Shown here: positions 1 to 6,476 of the stretch, piece by piece
How positions within the stretch are numbered: the first letter of the stretch is position 1
How the letters are laid out: every line of letters starts with the position of its first letter
DNA from: Actinomycetota bacterium
GTDB taxonomy: Bacteria > Actinomycetota > CADDZG01 > WHSQ01
DNA: 9,446 nucleotides
Direction: 5' to 3'
Assembly (NCBI GenBank): GCA_016781115.1
Contig: JADDQX010000019.1
Location: forward strand, 1-9,446
Position numbers and translations under genes: made by a program
Notes under the pieces: generated by a model
The model's database searches: none
The model's input: the letters and a program-made list of their open reading frames with translations, nothing else
Told to the model about the DNA's origin: nothing

Positions 1-230
1 AACCCCGCGTCGAGACAGGTCGTACCGGTGCCCGGGATCAGATACGGGAGGTCCGCGGCTCCGAGGAACTTGCCCACCGCGGCCACTGCATCCGTGTGGA
101 TCTGGGTCCACACGTCGCCGTAGTGCGCGATCACCTGCCGGCCGAGGACCGCGAGGTCTTGTTCGTGCAGCTCGCCCGGCCCCGCGATCATCAACTCCGG
201 CATGGGCGGAAGCTTCCTTGCATCCGTCAT
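1..230 (-). CDS. Class V aminotransferase, alanine/serine-glyoxylate type (5' part, runs off left edge)
   Basis: PLP-dependent transaminase of fold type I, class V. Only the first 76 codons lie in the window. The N-terminus shows the family's opening pattern: an IAGPGELH stretch (residues 15-22, the GPGP.. region of alanine-glyoxylate aminotransferases), a HYGDVW stretch (about 37-42), and PGTGTTCLDAG (about 66-76), equivalent to the small-residue turn (GSGT..) that contacts the PLP phosphate. The catalytic lysine lies beyond the window. The family commonly uses glyoxylate or pyruvate as amino acceptor; the substrate cannot be told from this part. The ATG at 230 is chosen because a TAGTGT -10 box ends 7 nt upstream (238-243), which suggests a leaderless mRNA. 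A second in-frame ATG at 203 is possible but sits only 6 codons before the IAGPG motif. It lies 55 bp downstream of the secreted-protein gene on the same strand. Confidence 0.8.
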   Translation of the reverse strand, partial: MTDARKLPPMPELMIAGPGELHEQDLAVLGRQVIAHYGDVWTQIHTDAVAAVGKFLGAADLPYLIPGTGTTCLDAG

Positions 231-237
231 GCGCCCG

Positions 238-243
238 ACACTA
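238..243 (-). promoter_or_regulatory. Candidate -10 box (TAGTGT) of a leaderless promoter for the class V aminotransferase
   Basis: On the minus strand TAGTGT is followed by 7 nt and then the ATG at 230. This is the TAnnnT spacing seen in actinobacterial leaderless transcripts, where transcription begins at the start codon. No clear -35 is visible. The same arrangement occurs before three other genes in this window. Confidence 0.4.
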
Positions 244-247
244 CTGC

Positions 248-275
248 CCCCCACCTTCCGAACGCGAGGTGGGGG
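248..275 (-). terminator. Perfect 9-bp GC-rich hairpin after the secreted-protein gene
   Basis: CCCCCACCT (248-256) and AGGTGGGGG (267-275) are perfect inverted repeats around a 10-nt loop. The hairpin begins 10 nt after the stop of the secreted-protein gene and ends just before the promoter box of the next gene. No T-tract follows on either strand, so it would be a U-less (I-shaped) terminator of the kind proposed for high-GC actinobacteria. It could also be a regulatory hairpin for read-through into the aminotransferase. Confidence 0.5.
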
Positions 276-285
276 TGGCTACGCT

Positions 286-981
286 CTAGAGCGGGTTCCT
301 GGTGCTCACGGTCCGGGAGCGGTCGCCCTTGCACACGATGTCTTGACCACCGGCGGTCGTCACCATCTGGCGCGGGGTCTGCGCGTAGAAGCGGCGGCCG
401 TTGCGGTCCGGCAACGGGATCCGGTACCTGCCCTCGCGGTTGGTGACGGTCGTGGCGACGGTGGGGTCACGGCCCTCGTCCCGATCGCGCTTCAGGAAGA
501 CCCGGCGGCCCCTCTCGCAGATCTGCTTCCCCGACCTCACTTGGCCCGTGAAGCGCTGCCTGTTGCCGTTGTACTCGATCGTGATCTTGGACTCGCACCT
601 CGTCGTGCTGTCAGGCGGCGGGTTGACGGGAGACTCGCTCGGCGACCCAGTGGGCGTGGGCGTGGTCAGGGCCGGGGCCGGCGCTTGCTGCGGCGGTTCG
701 CTGGGCGAGGCGGATCCAGAGGGAGTCGGTGACGGGGTCGCGCTGCCGGTCGGGAGCGGGAGCGTCGGGAGCGGCCCAGGATTGCTGGTGGAGGTGGGTG
801 TCGGCGAGGGTGATCCGCCACCGCCGCCACCGCTGCAACGCGGAGCCGCGGCGAGTGCGCTCTCACCCTGCTGCCCCAACAGCGGTGCGCTGCTGAGCAC
901 CAGCGCGAGCGCGAGCGCACTGGCGACGGCCGTTCCCAGTACGGCCAGAGACGTTGAAGCTGGCTTGAAGCTGTAACGCAT
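286..981 (-). CDS. Secreted protein: signal peptide, Pro/Ser/Thr linker, C-terminal beta-sandwich domain
   Basis: 231-residue exported protein of unknown function. Residues 1-46 form a signal peptide: a basic start, a long Ala/Leu/Val core (about 11-35) and an ALAAA cleavage region near 42-46. Residues 50-127 are a low-complexity, unfolded linker: a Gly run, then repeats of SPSP, TPTP and PSGS. Residues 128-226 look like a small beta-sandwich of the carboxypeptidase-regulatory/Ig-like kind: FTGQVRSG, CERGRRVFL, TNREGRYRI, a YAQTPRQ strand and VCKGDRS. I have seen this pattern repeatedly in secreted actinobacterial proteins. Four cysteines remain after cleavage (49, 129, 155, 217); 155 and 217 could form a disulfide. 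The ATG at 981 has a strong GAGGGGAG ribosome site 8 nt upstream. Frame-open sequence extends further upstream to 1236, but it overlaps the acylase gene and lacks these signals. The substrate or partner is unknown; a wall- or polymer-associated role is only inference. Confidence 0.8.
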   Translation of the reverse strand: MRYSFKPASTSLAVLGTAVASALALALVLSSAPLLGQQGESALAAAPRCSGGGGGGSPSPTPTSTSNPGPLPTLPLPTGSATPSPTPSGSASPSEPPQQAPAPALTTPTPTGSPSESPVNPPPDSTTRCESKITIEYNGNRQRFTGQVRSGKQICERGRRVFLKRDRDEGRDPTVATTVTNREGRYRIPLPDRNGRRFYAQTPRQMVTTAGGQDIVCKGDRSRTVSTRNPL

Positions 982-1012
982 CGTCGGACTCCCCTCGTGT
1001 GTCTGCTTTGGG

Positions 1013-1030
1013 TGGTTTACCCGGAAACCA
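1013..1030. promoter_or_regulatory. 18-bp imperfect palindrome upstream of the secreted-protein gene
   Basis: TGGTTTACCCGGAAACCA has 6-bp perfect arms around a 6-nt centre, and 7 of 9 positions pair overall. It lies 32 nt upstream of the ATG at 981, in the 128-bp gap after the acylase gene. Its size and symmetry fit an operator for a dimeric regulator, but no regulator is identified. A second, smaller inverted repeat (CCCG-GTTT-CGGG, 1070-1081) in the same gap may be a weak terminator for the acylase gene. Confidence 0.25.
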
Positions 1031-1109
1031 GGACGCGCACACCACCCGCCGCCTTGTCCGCTGATTGTCCCCGGTTTCGGGAGATAAACACCGAACGAGC
1101 GGGATGCGG

Positions 1110-3740
1110 CTAGGGAGCCGCGTCGGACAGCACCTCTACTACGTGGTTGTGGGTGCCCCTGTTCTGCCACGGGATGGGGTCTACGGAGCCGGCGCCGAAC
1201 TCCCTGAAGACGATGTTCTCGGCCTCCTTGCTCCACTTCGTCATGTCCTCGCCCTGGTCCTTGCGGACCTGAGCGAGCGCCGCGGTGAACGCTGCGGCCA
1301 TTTGGGCCTTGCAGCTCTCGGTCTTGGCGGTGGTCATGTCGTCGCAGTAGTTGCGCGCGTACCTCTCGCGGCTCGAGCCTCGGAAGAGGTTCTCGAGGTA
1401 GCTCGAGAAGTCGAAGAAGAAGCTCGATCCTTGCGCCGGCTCGTAGTCCGAGATGGGTGCCCCGGTCAGGTCGTAGCCACCGGTGCCGAGCTCGTCGTCG
1501 AAGATCCTGTGGACGAGCGTCTGGTACCAGGCGTCGAAGAGCACGAGGGCGGCAGCGTTGTCCATCTCGTCGTCACGGTTCAGGTTCTTGCGATGGGCCC
1601 CCTTGGCCACCCACTTCCGAACGACCTCCAAAGCCTCGGCATCCTTGACGTTGCCGCCCGCAAGAGCGTCCTCGGTCGCCTTCAGCATCTTCGGACCGAG
1701 ATAGACGCCGCGCGTGTCCTGCGTCGCCGACTCTCGGATCACATCCACTAGGTCCGAAAGGGTGGCTTTGCCCTCTCCATCGAGCAGGGCGCGCATCTTG
1801 TCTTGCAGCAACTCGACCCGATGCACGGAGCCGAACTTGAACCCGTCGAAGTTGTTCCACTTGCGCGCCGGCTTGTTGTTCCAGTTCGCGACCCACCCCT
1901 GAGTGGGGTTGATCACCTTCGGCTGCTTGCTGAACGGCAACCGGCCCTGCCATTCCCAGCGCCCGGTGCCCCACGTGGGAAGCGATGGGTGAACCCCGCG
2001 AGCGCGCTTTGGGTAGAAGCCGACGTGGAAGTAGCCGATGTCGTCGGAGTCCGCGTAGAAGGAGTTGAACGACATCGTGAAGTCGGCGGCGGCCGCAGTG
2101 AAGTCTTCGATGTCTTTGATCTGGGTGTTCCAGCGGTAGAACTGCGGGACCGAGTCGATCTCCTTCATCCAGAAGAACCGCTGCTTCACGAATGCGACCG
2201 GCTTGCCCTTCACCTTCCCGCGGGCGAAGACGGGCCCGTGCTTGGTCCGATAGAAGGTCCGGGTCTCCTCCCGAGGGGGACCGGGATCGACCGGAGTCGG
2301 CTTCGCGATGAACGTCTCCTCACGCGCCTGCATCTTTCGACAATCGCCCTTGAACATGTATCCCGTGGAATCCATGGTGGGCTCTCCGCCCTTCGGATCG
2401 CAGAGCAGCTCCACGCGCGTGTCCACCGCGTCGGAGTAGCCGGTGGTGAGGGACCAGGCGTAGTCGGCGCCTCGACCCAGCGGGACCAGCGCGGAAGCGC
2501 CGGGAACCGCAGGACCTCGGAAGTCGACGCCGGGAGCGTGCACGTCGATGTCCATGAAGAACGAAGGCACGGCGTAGCCGACCTGAGGGGCTCCGATCTG
2601 AAGGGGGTTGCCCGAGGTGGATTCGTCGCCGGCGACCAACAGAGCATTCGAGGTCGGCCCCGTCGGGAAACCGATGCTGCGCAGGACCTCGAGCCGGTTC
2701 TTCTCGGCTCGAGACGTGTCACGCGCGAGCTTCTCGGCGTCGTCCGGGATCGCGAACGAGGTCCGCTGGATCTTGCCGGTCCTCTGCGATGGGAACGCCG
2801 CTTGGTCTGGAGCGATCGAGGTCGCGGCGGCGGGATCGTTCTGGGGCGCCAGGTCGTTGTAGACCTTCTTGCCAAGCTTCGGCCCAAGCTTCTTGGTCAG
2901 ATGCGCGTACAGCCCCGCCTGGTCGAGCTCGCCGCCGGCGGTCTCGCCGAACACCCTCAGCTGAAGCACCACGAGATGGAGTGTGTCGAGGATGTCCCAG
3001 TCCTGCGGGTGCGGAGGGCATGCGTTCCCCGTCGCTTGGTAGGCGGCATCACACTGCGCCGGCCGCATCCGGATCTCTTCGATCTTGGCGTTGATGCCGT
3101 CTACATAGGCTTGAAGACCCGTCTGCACCTTCTTGCCGGTCTCACCGAACTTCTCGTCTAGCCGGTCGTAGAGCTTCTGCACCTCTTCATCGGTGTAGCC
3201 CTCGCGCCGCGTCTGGATGTCCATCTTGAGGCGCTCGTCGTCCTCGCCCGGGCCGACGAACTCCGCCAGGGTGCCGCGGCCCGCGTGGCGGAAGAGGTCC
3301 ATCTCGAACATCCGGTCCTCGGCCGAGACGTAGCCGAGCGCGAAGGTCGCATTCTCCAGCGAGTCGGCGTAGATGTGCGGGATCCCGAACGAGTCCCTGT
3401 AGACGGTGACGCCCTCTTTGGGCGAGTACTCGTCCTCGATGTCGGCCCCGGGCCCGAACTGCATCGAGTGGAAGTACTTGCCGAGCTCGTCGTCGGTGAC
3501 GTCGTCGTCCTCGATCAGCTTGGCGTACATCTCCAGCTGGTCCGAGTAGTGAGGGCCGTAGTCGCCGGACAGCAGCTCCGCGGGGGTGACGTTTCCCTCT
3601 TGGCCGGGGGGCACGATCGAATAAGCCCGCAGACGGTCCTCCACTTTCGGCGGAGCGGTCTGTGCCATCCCTACAGACGGAAGAAGAGATGCCGAAAGGA
3701 CAGAGGCAAGCGCGACAAGGGTGACGGTACGACGTATCAA
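1110..3740 (-). CDS. Secreted penicillin acylase family protein (S45 N-terminal nucleophile hydrolase)
   Basis: 876-residue precursor of a penicillin-acylase-type amidase, which hydrolyses acyl-amide bonds (penicillins, N-acyl homoserine lactones, lipopeptide acyl chains). These proteins are exported, then self-cleaved into alpha and beta chains with a new N-terminal Ser nucleophile. Residues 1-26 are a signal peptide (RR, hydrophobic core, GMA|QT). The alpha chain holds VTVYRDSFGIPHIYAD (about 111-126). The beta chain should start at Ser364 in PTSNALL; Gln386 falls at B23 as in penicillin G acylase, in an APQVGY context like GPQFGW. YSDAVD (435-440) matches the region carrying calcium-binding aspartates. 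NWNNKP (619-624) carries the expected catalytic Asn. NRGTHNH near the C-terminus is typical. The start is TTG at 3740, with GGAGG 7 nt upstream; the frame stays open to 3830 but that extension would bury the signal peptide. The real substrate is unknown. It is divergent from the kinase gene. Confidence 0.92.
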   Translation of the reverse strand: MIRRTVTLVALASVLSASLLPSVGMAQTAPPKVEDRLRAYSIVPPGQEGNVTPAELLSGDYGPHYSDQLEMYAKLIEDDDVTDDELGKYFHSMQFGPGADIEDEYSPKEGVTVYRDSFGIPHIYADSLENATFALGYVSAEDRMFEMDLFRHAGRGTLAEFVGPGEDDERLKMDIQTRREGYTDEEVQKLYDRLDEKFGETGKKVQTGLQAYVDGINAKIEEIRMRPAQCDAAYQATGNACPPHPQDWDILDTLHLVVLQLRVFGETAGGELDQAGLYAHLTKKLGPKLGKKVYNDLAPQNDPAAATSIAPDQAAFPSQRTGKIQRTSFAIPDDAEKLARDTSRAEKNRLEVLRSIGFPTGPTSNALLVAGDESTSGNPLQIGAPQVGYAVPSFFMDIDVHAPGVDFRGPAVPGASALVPLGRGADYAWSLTTGYSDAVDTRVELLCDPKGGEPTMDSTGYMFKGDCRKMQAREETFIAKPTPVDPGPPREETRTFYRTKHGPVFARGKVKGKPVAFVKQRFFWMKEIDSVPQFYRWNTQIKDIEDFTAAAADFTMSFNSFYADSDDIGYFHVGFYPKRARGVHPSLPTWGTGRWEWQGRLPFSKQPKVINPTQGWVANWNNKPARKWNNFDGFKFGSVHRVELLQDKMRALLDGEGKATLSDLVDVIRESATQDTRGVYLGPKMLKATEDALAGGNVKDAEALEVVRKWVAKGAHRKNLNRDDEMDNAAALVLFDAWYQTLVHRIFDDELGTGGYDLTGAPISDYEPAQGSSFFFDFSSYLENLFRGSSRERYARNYCDDMTTAKTESCKAQMAAAFTAALAQVRKDQGEDMTKWSKEAENIVFREFGAGSVDPIPWQNRGTHNHVVEVLSDAAP

Positions 3741-3748
3741 GATGAGGC
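3741..3748 (-). promoter_or_regulatory. Strong ribosome binding site deciding a TTG start of the acylase
   Basis: The minus strand reads GGAGG-CCTCATC-TTG: a near-perfect Shine-Dalgarno with a 7-nt spacer; the GGAGG itself extends to about 3752. The protein from this TTG begins directly with the basic n-region of a signal peptide, which supports the choice. Confidence 0.7.
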
Positions 3749-3769
3749 CTCCGCGGGTCGGGTGGTTCG

Positions 3770-3800
3770 GGTGGAAAAGGAAGATTTCACCTTTTTCACC
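3770..3800. repeat. 11-bp inverted repeat with embedded TTTCACC direct repeats in the acylase/kinase divergent region
   Basis: GGTGGAAAAGG (3770-3780) and CCTTTTTCACC (3790-3800) are complementary except for one G/T position, around a 9-nt loop. Inside it, TTTCACC occurs at 3785-3791 and again at 3794-3800, 9 bp apart. The element lies between the putative acylase promoter and its start codon, and upstream of the kinase. It could be an operator or a leader hairpin of the acylase mRNA. Confidence 0.4.
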
Positions 3801-3817
3801 CGTTTTCCTGCGCGGCA

Positions 3818-3847
3818 CGTTAGTGAACACGGCTTTGGGAGAATCAA
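3818..3847 (-). promoter_or_regulatory. Candidate sigma-70-type promoter for the acylase gene
   Basis: On the minus strand TTGATT (3847-3842) and TAACGT (3823-3818) are separated by 18 nt, a fair match to TTGACn/TAnnnT. Transcription would start near 3811 and give a leader of about 70 nt containing the inverted repeat at 3770-3800. The -35 overlaps the region in front of the kinase start. Confidence 0.35.
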
Positions 3848-3853
3848 CCAGAG

Positions 3854-5137
3854 ATGCGGGAAGACGAGTTGATCCAGGGGCGGTACCGCCTCCAGCACGC
3901 CCTCGGCAAGGGCGGCATGGCCGAGGTGTGGTGTGCCCAAGACGAGCACCTCCAGCGGCCGGTCGCGGTCAAATTCCTGGCGCCTCAGTTCCACAGTGAT
4001 CCCGAGTCCCTGGTCCGTTTCTTCTCCGAGGCGCAGTCCGTTGCCCAGTTGTCCCATCCGAACGTCGTCTGCGTGCTCGATTTCGGGGACTACGAAGACC
4101 GTCCCTTCCTCGTCATGGAGTACCTCGGTGGAGGCTCTGCCGCCGATCTCACCGGTCAGCCGATGCTGCCGGAACGAGCGGTCGAGATCGTGACCGACGC
4201 GGCCCGGGGAGCGGGGGCCGCTCATGCCGTTGGGCTCGTGCACCGCGACATCAAGCCCGCGAACATCCTTCTTACGGAGGATGGGCACGCGAAGCTCGCC
4301 GACTTCGGCATCGCTTCTTCGAGCGGCGGCGAGAAACTGACGGCTACGGGCCAGGCGATCGGCTCACCTCACTACCTCTCTCCGGAGCAGGCGACGGGGG
4401 CGGGCTCCAGCCCGCGCTCCGACGTCTACTCGCTGGGCGTCGTCCTTTATGAGCTGCTGACGGGTGGTCCGCCTTTCGATGCCGAGAACGTCACCGCTAT
4501 CGCGATCGCGCACGTAGACCAAGCACCGCCACCACCGAGCACGGTCGTGCCGGATATCGACCCGCACCTCGAGGCGCTCGTGATGAGGTGTTTGGAGAAG
4601 GATCCGGCGGTCCGCTTCGCAGATGGGACGCAGATGGCCGCCGCTCTGGAAGAGCCCGTAGCGGCCCCAGCCGTATTCCCGACGGGGTTAGAAGAGCTCG
4701 TCGAGCTGGACGAGCGAAAGCCGTTGGCTCGCCGAGTCCTCACGGGATTGGTGGTCGCCGGTGCCGTGATCGCGTTGGCGGTGGCAGGCGTTTGGGCGAG
4801 CGGCGACGATAGCGACGTCCGGCCTCGTTCGTTCGATCAGGAGACGGTGAACGCGGGCCCCACCGAGGCGGCGAAAAAGAAGAAGCCGTCGCCGACGGCC
4901 GCTGCAACCGTCACCGAAGTAGATGTGGATACGTCGCCGGTCTCCCCCACGCCATCGCCCTCCCCAAGCGAGACGGAGGAGGACGCTAAGGCCGAGAGGG
5001 ATCCAGGCGGGAGCTCCGGAAGCGGCTCCTTCGAGCCGTCGCCCGAGTCGACACCGGAGCCGACCGCGGAGCCTTCACCTGAGCCGACGGCGGAGCCGTC
5101 GCCCGAGCCGACGCCGGAGCCCACCACCTCTCCCTAG
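3854..5137 (+). CDS. Membrane Ser/Thr protein kinase (PknB-like) without PASTA domains
   Basis: 427-residue receptor-like kinase that phosphorylates Ser/Thr of cytosolic targets. All kinase motifs are intact: glycine loop GKGGMAEVW (18-26), VAVK Lys40, helix-C Glu59, HRDIKPAN (130-137; catalytic Asp132, Asn137), DFG (150-152), activation-loop Thr163 and Thr165 in KLTATGQ (positions autophosphorylated in PknB-type kinases), SPEQ (176-179), and DVYSLG (190-195). One transmembrane helix (about 295-314) follows. The outer part (about 315-427) has no recognisable sensor: it is Pro/Ser/Thr/Glu-rich, includes an AAKKKK basic patch (339-344), and ends in PEPT/AEPS repeats. ATG 3854 is the only start after an in-frame stop at 3824-3826; GGGAGA lies 11 nt upstream. 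It is divergent from the acylase gene and convergent with the PG-binding-domain gene, from which it is separated by 14 bp. No cognate phosphatase is present in the window. Confidence 0.93.
   Translation: MREDELIQGRYRLQHALGKGGMAEVWCAQDEHLQRPVAVKFLAPQFHSDPESLVRFFSEAQSVAQLSHPNVVCVLDFGDYEDRPFLVMEYLGGGSAADLTGQPMLPERAVEIVTDAARGAGAAHAVGLVHRDIKPANILLTEDGHAKLADFGIASSSGGEKLTATGQAIGSPHYLSPEQATGAGSSPRSDVYSLGVVLYELLTGGPPFDAENVTAIAIAHVDQAPPPPSTVVPDIDPHLEALVMRCLEKDPAVRFADGTQMAAALEEPVAAPAVFPTGLEELVELDERKPLARRVLTGLVVAGAVIALAVAGVWASGDDSDVRPRSFDQETVNAGPTEAAKKKKPSPTAAATVTEVDVDTSPVSPTPSPSPSETEEDAKAERDPGGSSGSGSFEPSPESTPEPTAEPSPEPTAEPSPEPTPEPTTSP
5050..5127 (+). repeat. In-gene tandem repeats coding the PEPT/AEPS stalk of the kinase
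   Basis: Units of about 12 nt (24 nt for the PEPT-AEPS pair) are repeated with third-position changes, coding PEPT-AEPS-PEPT-AEPS-PEPT-PEPT. The silent differences mean the peptide pattern is kept while the DNA has drifted. The array could still vary in length by slippage. It is a coding repeat, not a CRISPR. Confidence 0.75.
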
Positions 5138-5146
5138 AGAGAGGGA
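5127..5146. terminator. Weak hairpins between the convergent kinase and PG-binding-domain genes
   Basis: TCCCT (5131-5135) pairs with AGGGA (5142-5146), and alternatively CCTCTC (5127-5132) pairs with GAGAGG (5139-5144). The two genes are only 14 bp apart, so a bidirectional terminator would have to sit here. The stems are short and no T-tract follows. Confidence 0.3.
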
Positions 5147-5151
5147 CAGAT

Positions 5152-5697
5152 TCAAGATTCGAGCGGGATCCGGAACGGGCGCCGGGGCCAGGTCACGACG
5201 GCCCGCTTGATCTTGTAGCGCAACCGAGCGCGATCGATGGTCACGCCCATCGCAGCCGCGAGGTCCTCGCACCGGTTCAGCTCCCGTCCAACCTTCGCCG
5301 GATCCGGAGCGTCCGCCCAGTCCACGTCGATCCCGTCGGTCCAGGCTTCTATCCGATCCCCGGCCGCCTCCAGCCAACTGCCCTCACGCCCCACCGCCAT
5401 CGCAGCATCGGCGGTCTCGAACTCCTGCGGCCCCCAGCCGACGTGTTCGGGAGTGAACCGACAATCAAAACCCTCACTCGTGAAGATCATCGGCGTCTCC
5501 TTCATCTCTTCACCGCGCGCAGCGAGAGCCGCCTCGGCTTCGGTCCGATTGAGCCCGCCGATATCGAGGCCTCCGACACTCACGCCGCGGTGGACGCGGC
5601 CGGCGTTCACCGCGAGGTCGAGCAGAACCAGGTACGCGACGGCGGCGACGATAAGGGCGAGAACGAGAACGGTCTTGACGGGGGGCGTCAGCTGCAT
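5152..5697 (-). CDS. Membrane-anchored protein with a single PG_binding_4-type (VanW/YkuD-associated) domain
   Basis: About 181 residues. A hydrophobic segment (about 8-28) anchors the N-terminus, and the rest should face the wall. Residues 35-60 (VHRGVSVGGLDIGGL, then a TEAEAAL helix) match the opening of the domain found before VanW or L,D-transpeptidase domains. The later AMAVGREGSW stretch is the conserved VGR.G turn of that domain. No VanW or YkuD catalytic domain follows: the protein stops after a basic C-terminus (RLRYKIKRA, WPRRPF). It may therefore bind wall material or act as a partner rather than an enzyme. The ATG at 5697 is preferred because TACGAT lies 7 nt upstream, as for a leaderless mRNA, and it puts the helix right at the N-terminus. 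An in-frame ATG at 5730 and TTG at 5757 are alternatives without ribosome sites. It follows the response regulator gene by about 84 bp. Confidence 0.7.
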   Translation of the reverse strand: MQLTPPVKTVLVLALIVAAVAYLVLLDLAVNAGRVHRGVSVGGLDIGGLNRTEAEAALAARGEEMKETPMIFTSEGFDCRFTPEHVGWGPQEFETADAAMAVGREGSWLEAAGDRIEAWTDGIDVDWADAPDPAKVGRELNRCEDLAAAMGVTIDRARLRYKIKRAVVTWPRRPFRIPLES

Positions 5698-5704
5698 CGC
5701 CCGA

Positions 5705-5710
5705 ATCGTA
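5705..5710 (-). promoter_or_regulatory. Candidate -10 box (TACGAT) of a leaderless promoter for the PG-binding-domain gene
   Basis: The minus strand reads TACGAT, then 7 nt, then the ATG at 5697. If it is real, this gene has its own promoter despite lying downstream of the response regulator, and its start is 11-20 codons shorter than the longest open frame suggests. Confidence 0.4.
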
Positions 5711-5781
5711 CGGCCGAAGGCTCGCCGCATACCGGCGCCCGACGGATGCAGGGGCAAGGGGCGCCATCGAACCCGGAGTGG

Positions 5782-6438
5782 CTAAACGCCGCGGCCAGGC
5801 CCTTCTGGCCGAGGCGGGACATCCTCAAGCCCCGTGACTGTGCGGATGTGCGCCTTGCTCACCTGAAGGAACGGCACCTCGTACAGGACCTCGCCCTCGA
5901 TCCTCAAGACGCGCACCGCCGTCATCGGCACGAACGATCGACCATCCGCCATCAGCTGCTCGACACCGTCGGAGAAGCGCTTGCTGCTTTGCGGCAGATG
6001 AACGTTTCCCTCCAGTACGAACGCGTCCACGATGATGCGCGCCGCATAGGTCTGGAGCTGCACCTTGCGGTCGTAACCGATCAGGGCTTCGACCCGCGCT
6101 ACAAGATCATCGGGGTCGAACGGCTTCTCGAGTAGACCGCAGCGAAGCTCGACGGCTATGCGGCGAGCGTTCTCGTCGATGCCCCCCGACACGATAAGAA
6201 CCGGCAATGCCTCGCGCGTCCGATCTCGCCGGAGCCGCTCGATGAACTCCCAGCCGTGAACGCCCGGCAGGTGGATATCCACGATCGCAGCGTCGAAGCG
6301 GCGCTCCTGGACTTGTTTCCACGCGTCCCCGACCGTCCGAGCCTCGACGGTGGCGAATCCAGCAGCGCCGAGGTTGAGCTCGATCAGCCGTATCAGCGAG
6401 GCGTCGTCTTCGAGAAGAAGGATCGTTCGAGCGCTCAG
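5782..6438 (-). CDS. Response regulator: receiver domain plus a small beta-rich C-terminal domain, likely CTG start
   Basis: About 218 residues. Residues 4-122 are a complete two-component receiver: acidic pair Glu10/Asp11 (with Asp12), phosphoacceptor Asp54 in VDIHLPG, Ser84 in IVSGG and Lys105 in EKPF. The output region (about 130-202) is not a DNA-binding winged helix: it reads as a short beta-rich domain (RIIVDAFVLEGNVHLP, FSD, SFVPMTAVRV, PFLQVSKAHI). From memory it resembles a small uncharacterised domain (DUF6812-like: G.vHlP..rlsD...f..ltda), but I cannot confirm the label. The C-terminus is Pro/Gly-rich. For the start, AGGAG (6447-6451) sits 8 nt before a CTG at 6438, and a promoter lies at 6477-6506. 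The open frame continues upstream to a GTG at 6510, but that would overlap the promoter and add an unrelated leader. No histidine kinase is nearby, so its input is unknown. Confidence 0.8.
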   Translation of the reverse strand: MSARTILLLEDDASLIRLIELNLGAAGFATVEARTVGDAWKQVQERRFDAAIVDIHLPGVHGWEFIERLRRDRTREALPVLIVSGGIDENARRIAVELRCGLLEKPFDPDDLVARVEALIGYDRKVQLQTYAARIIVDAFVLEGNVHLPQSSKRFSDGVEQLMADGRSFVPMTAVRVLRIEGEVLYEVPFLQVSKAHIRTVTGLEDVPPRPEGPGRGV

Positions 6439-6476
6439 CGAGGGATCTCCTGCTCCAGTCGGGCAGCAACTTCCGT

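Noticed and set aside
982..1236. N-terminal extension of the secreted-protein frame up to 1236
   Set aside because: It overlaps the conserved C-terminus of the acylase gene and would bury a clear signal peptide; GAGGGGAG before the ATG at 981 marks the real start.
1803..3161. 452-codon plus-strand open frame opposite the acylase
   Set aside because: It is antisense to a well-conserved coding gene, has no recognisable motif and no ribosome site, and is the usual long antisense frame of GC-rich DNA.
3741..3830. ATG at 3830 as the acylase start
   Set aside because: It would add 30 residues before the signal peptide and run over the promoter and inverted repeat; the TTG at 3740 has a near-perfect ribosome site.
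5050..5127. Tandem repeat as a CRISPR-like or regulatory array
   Set aside because: The period is 12/24 nt without spacers, lies in frame, and encodes PEPT/AEPS; it is a coding repeat.
5443..6135. 230-codon plus-strand open frame spanning the PG-binding-domain and response regulator genes
   Set aside because: It runs across two recognisable minus-strand genes and encodes no family pattern.
3854..6438. Kinase plus response regulator as a two-component pair
   Set aside because: The kinase is a Ser/Thr (Hanks-type) enzyme, not a histidine kinase, and the genes face opposite ways; cross-phosphorylation is possible but nothing in the sequence shows it.
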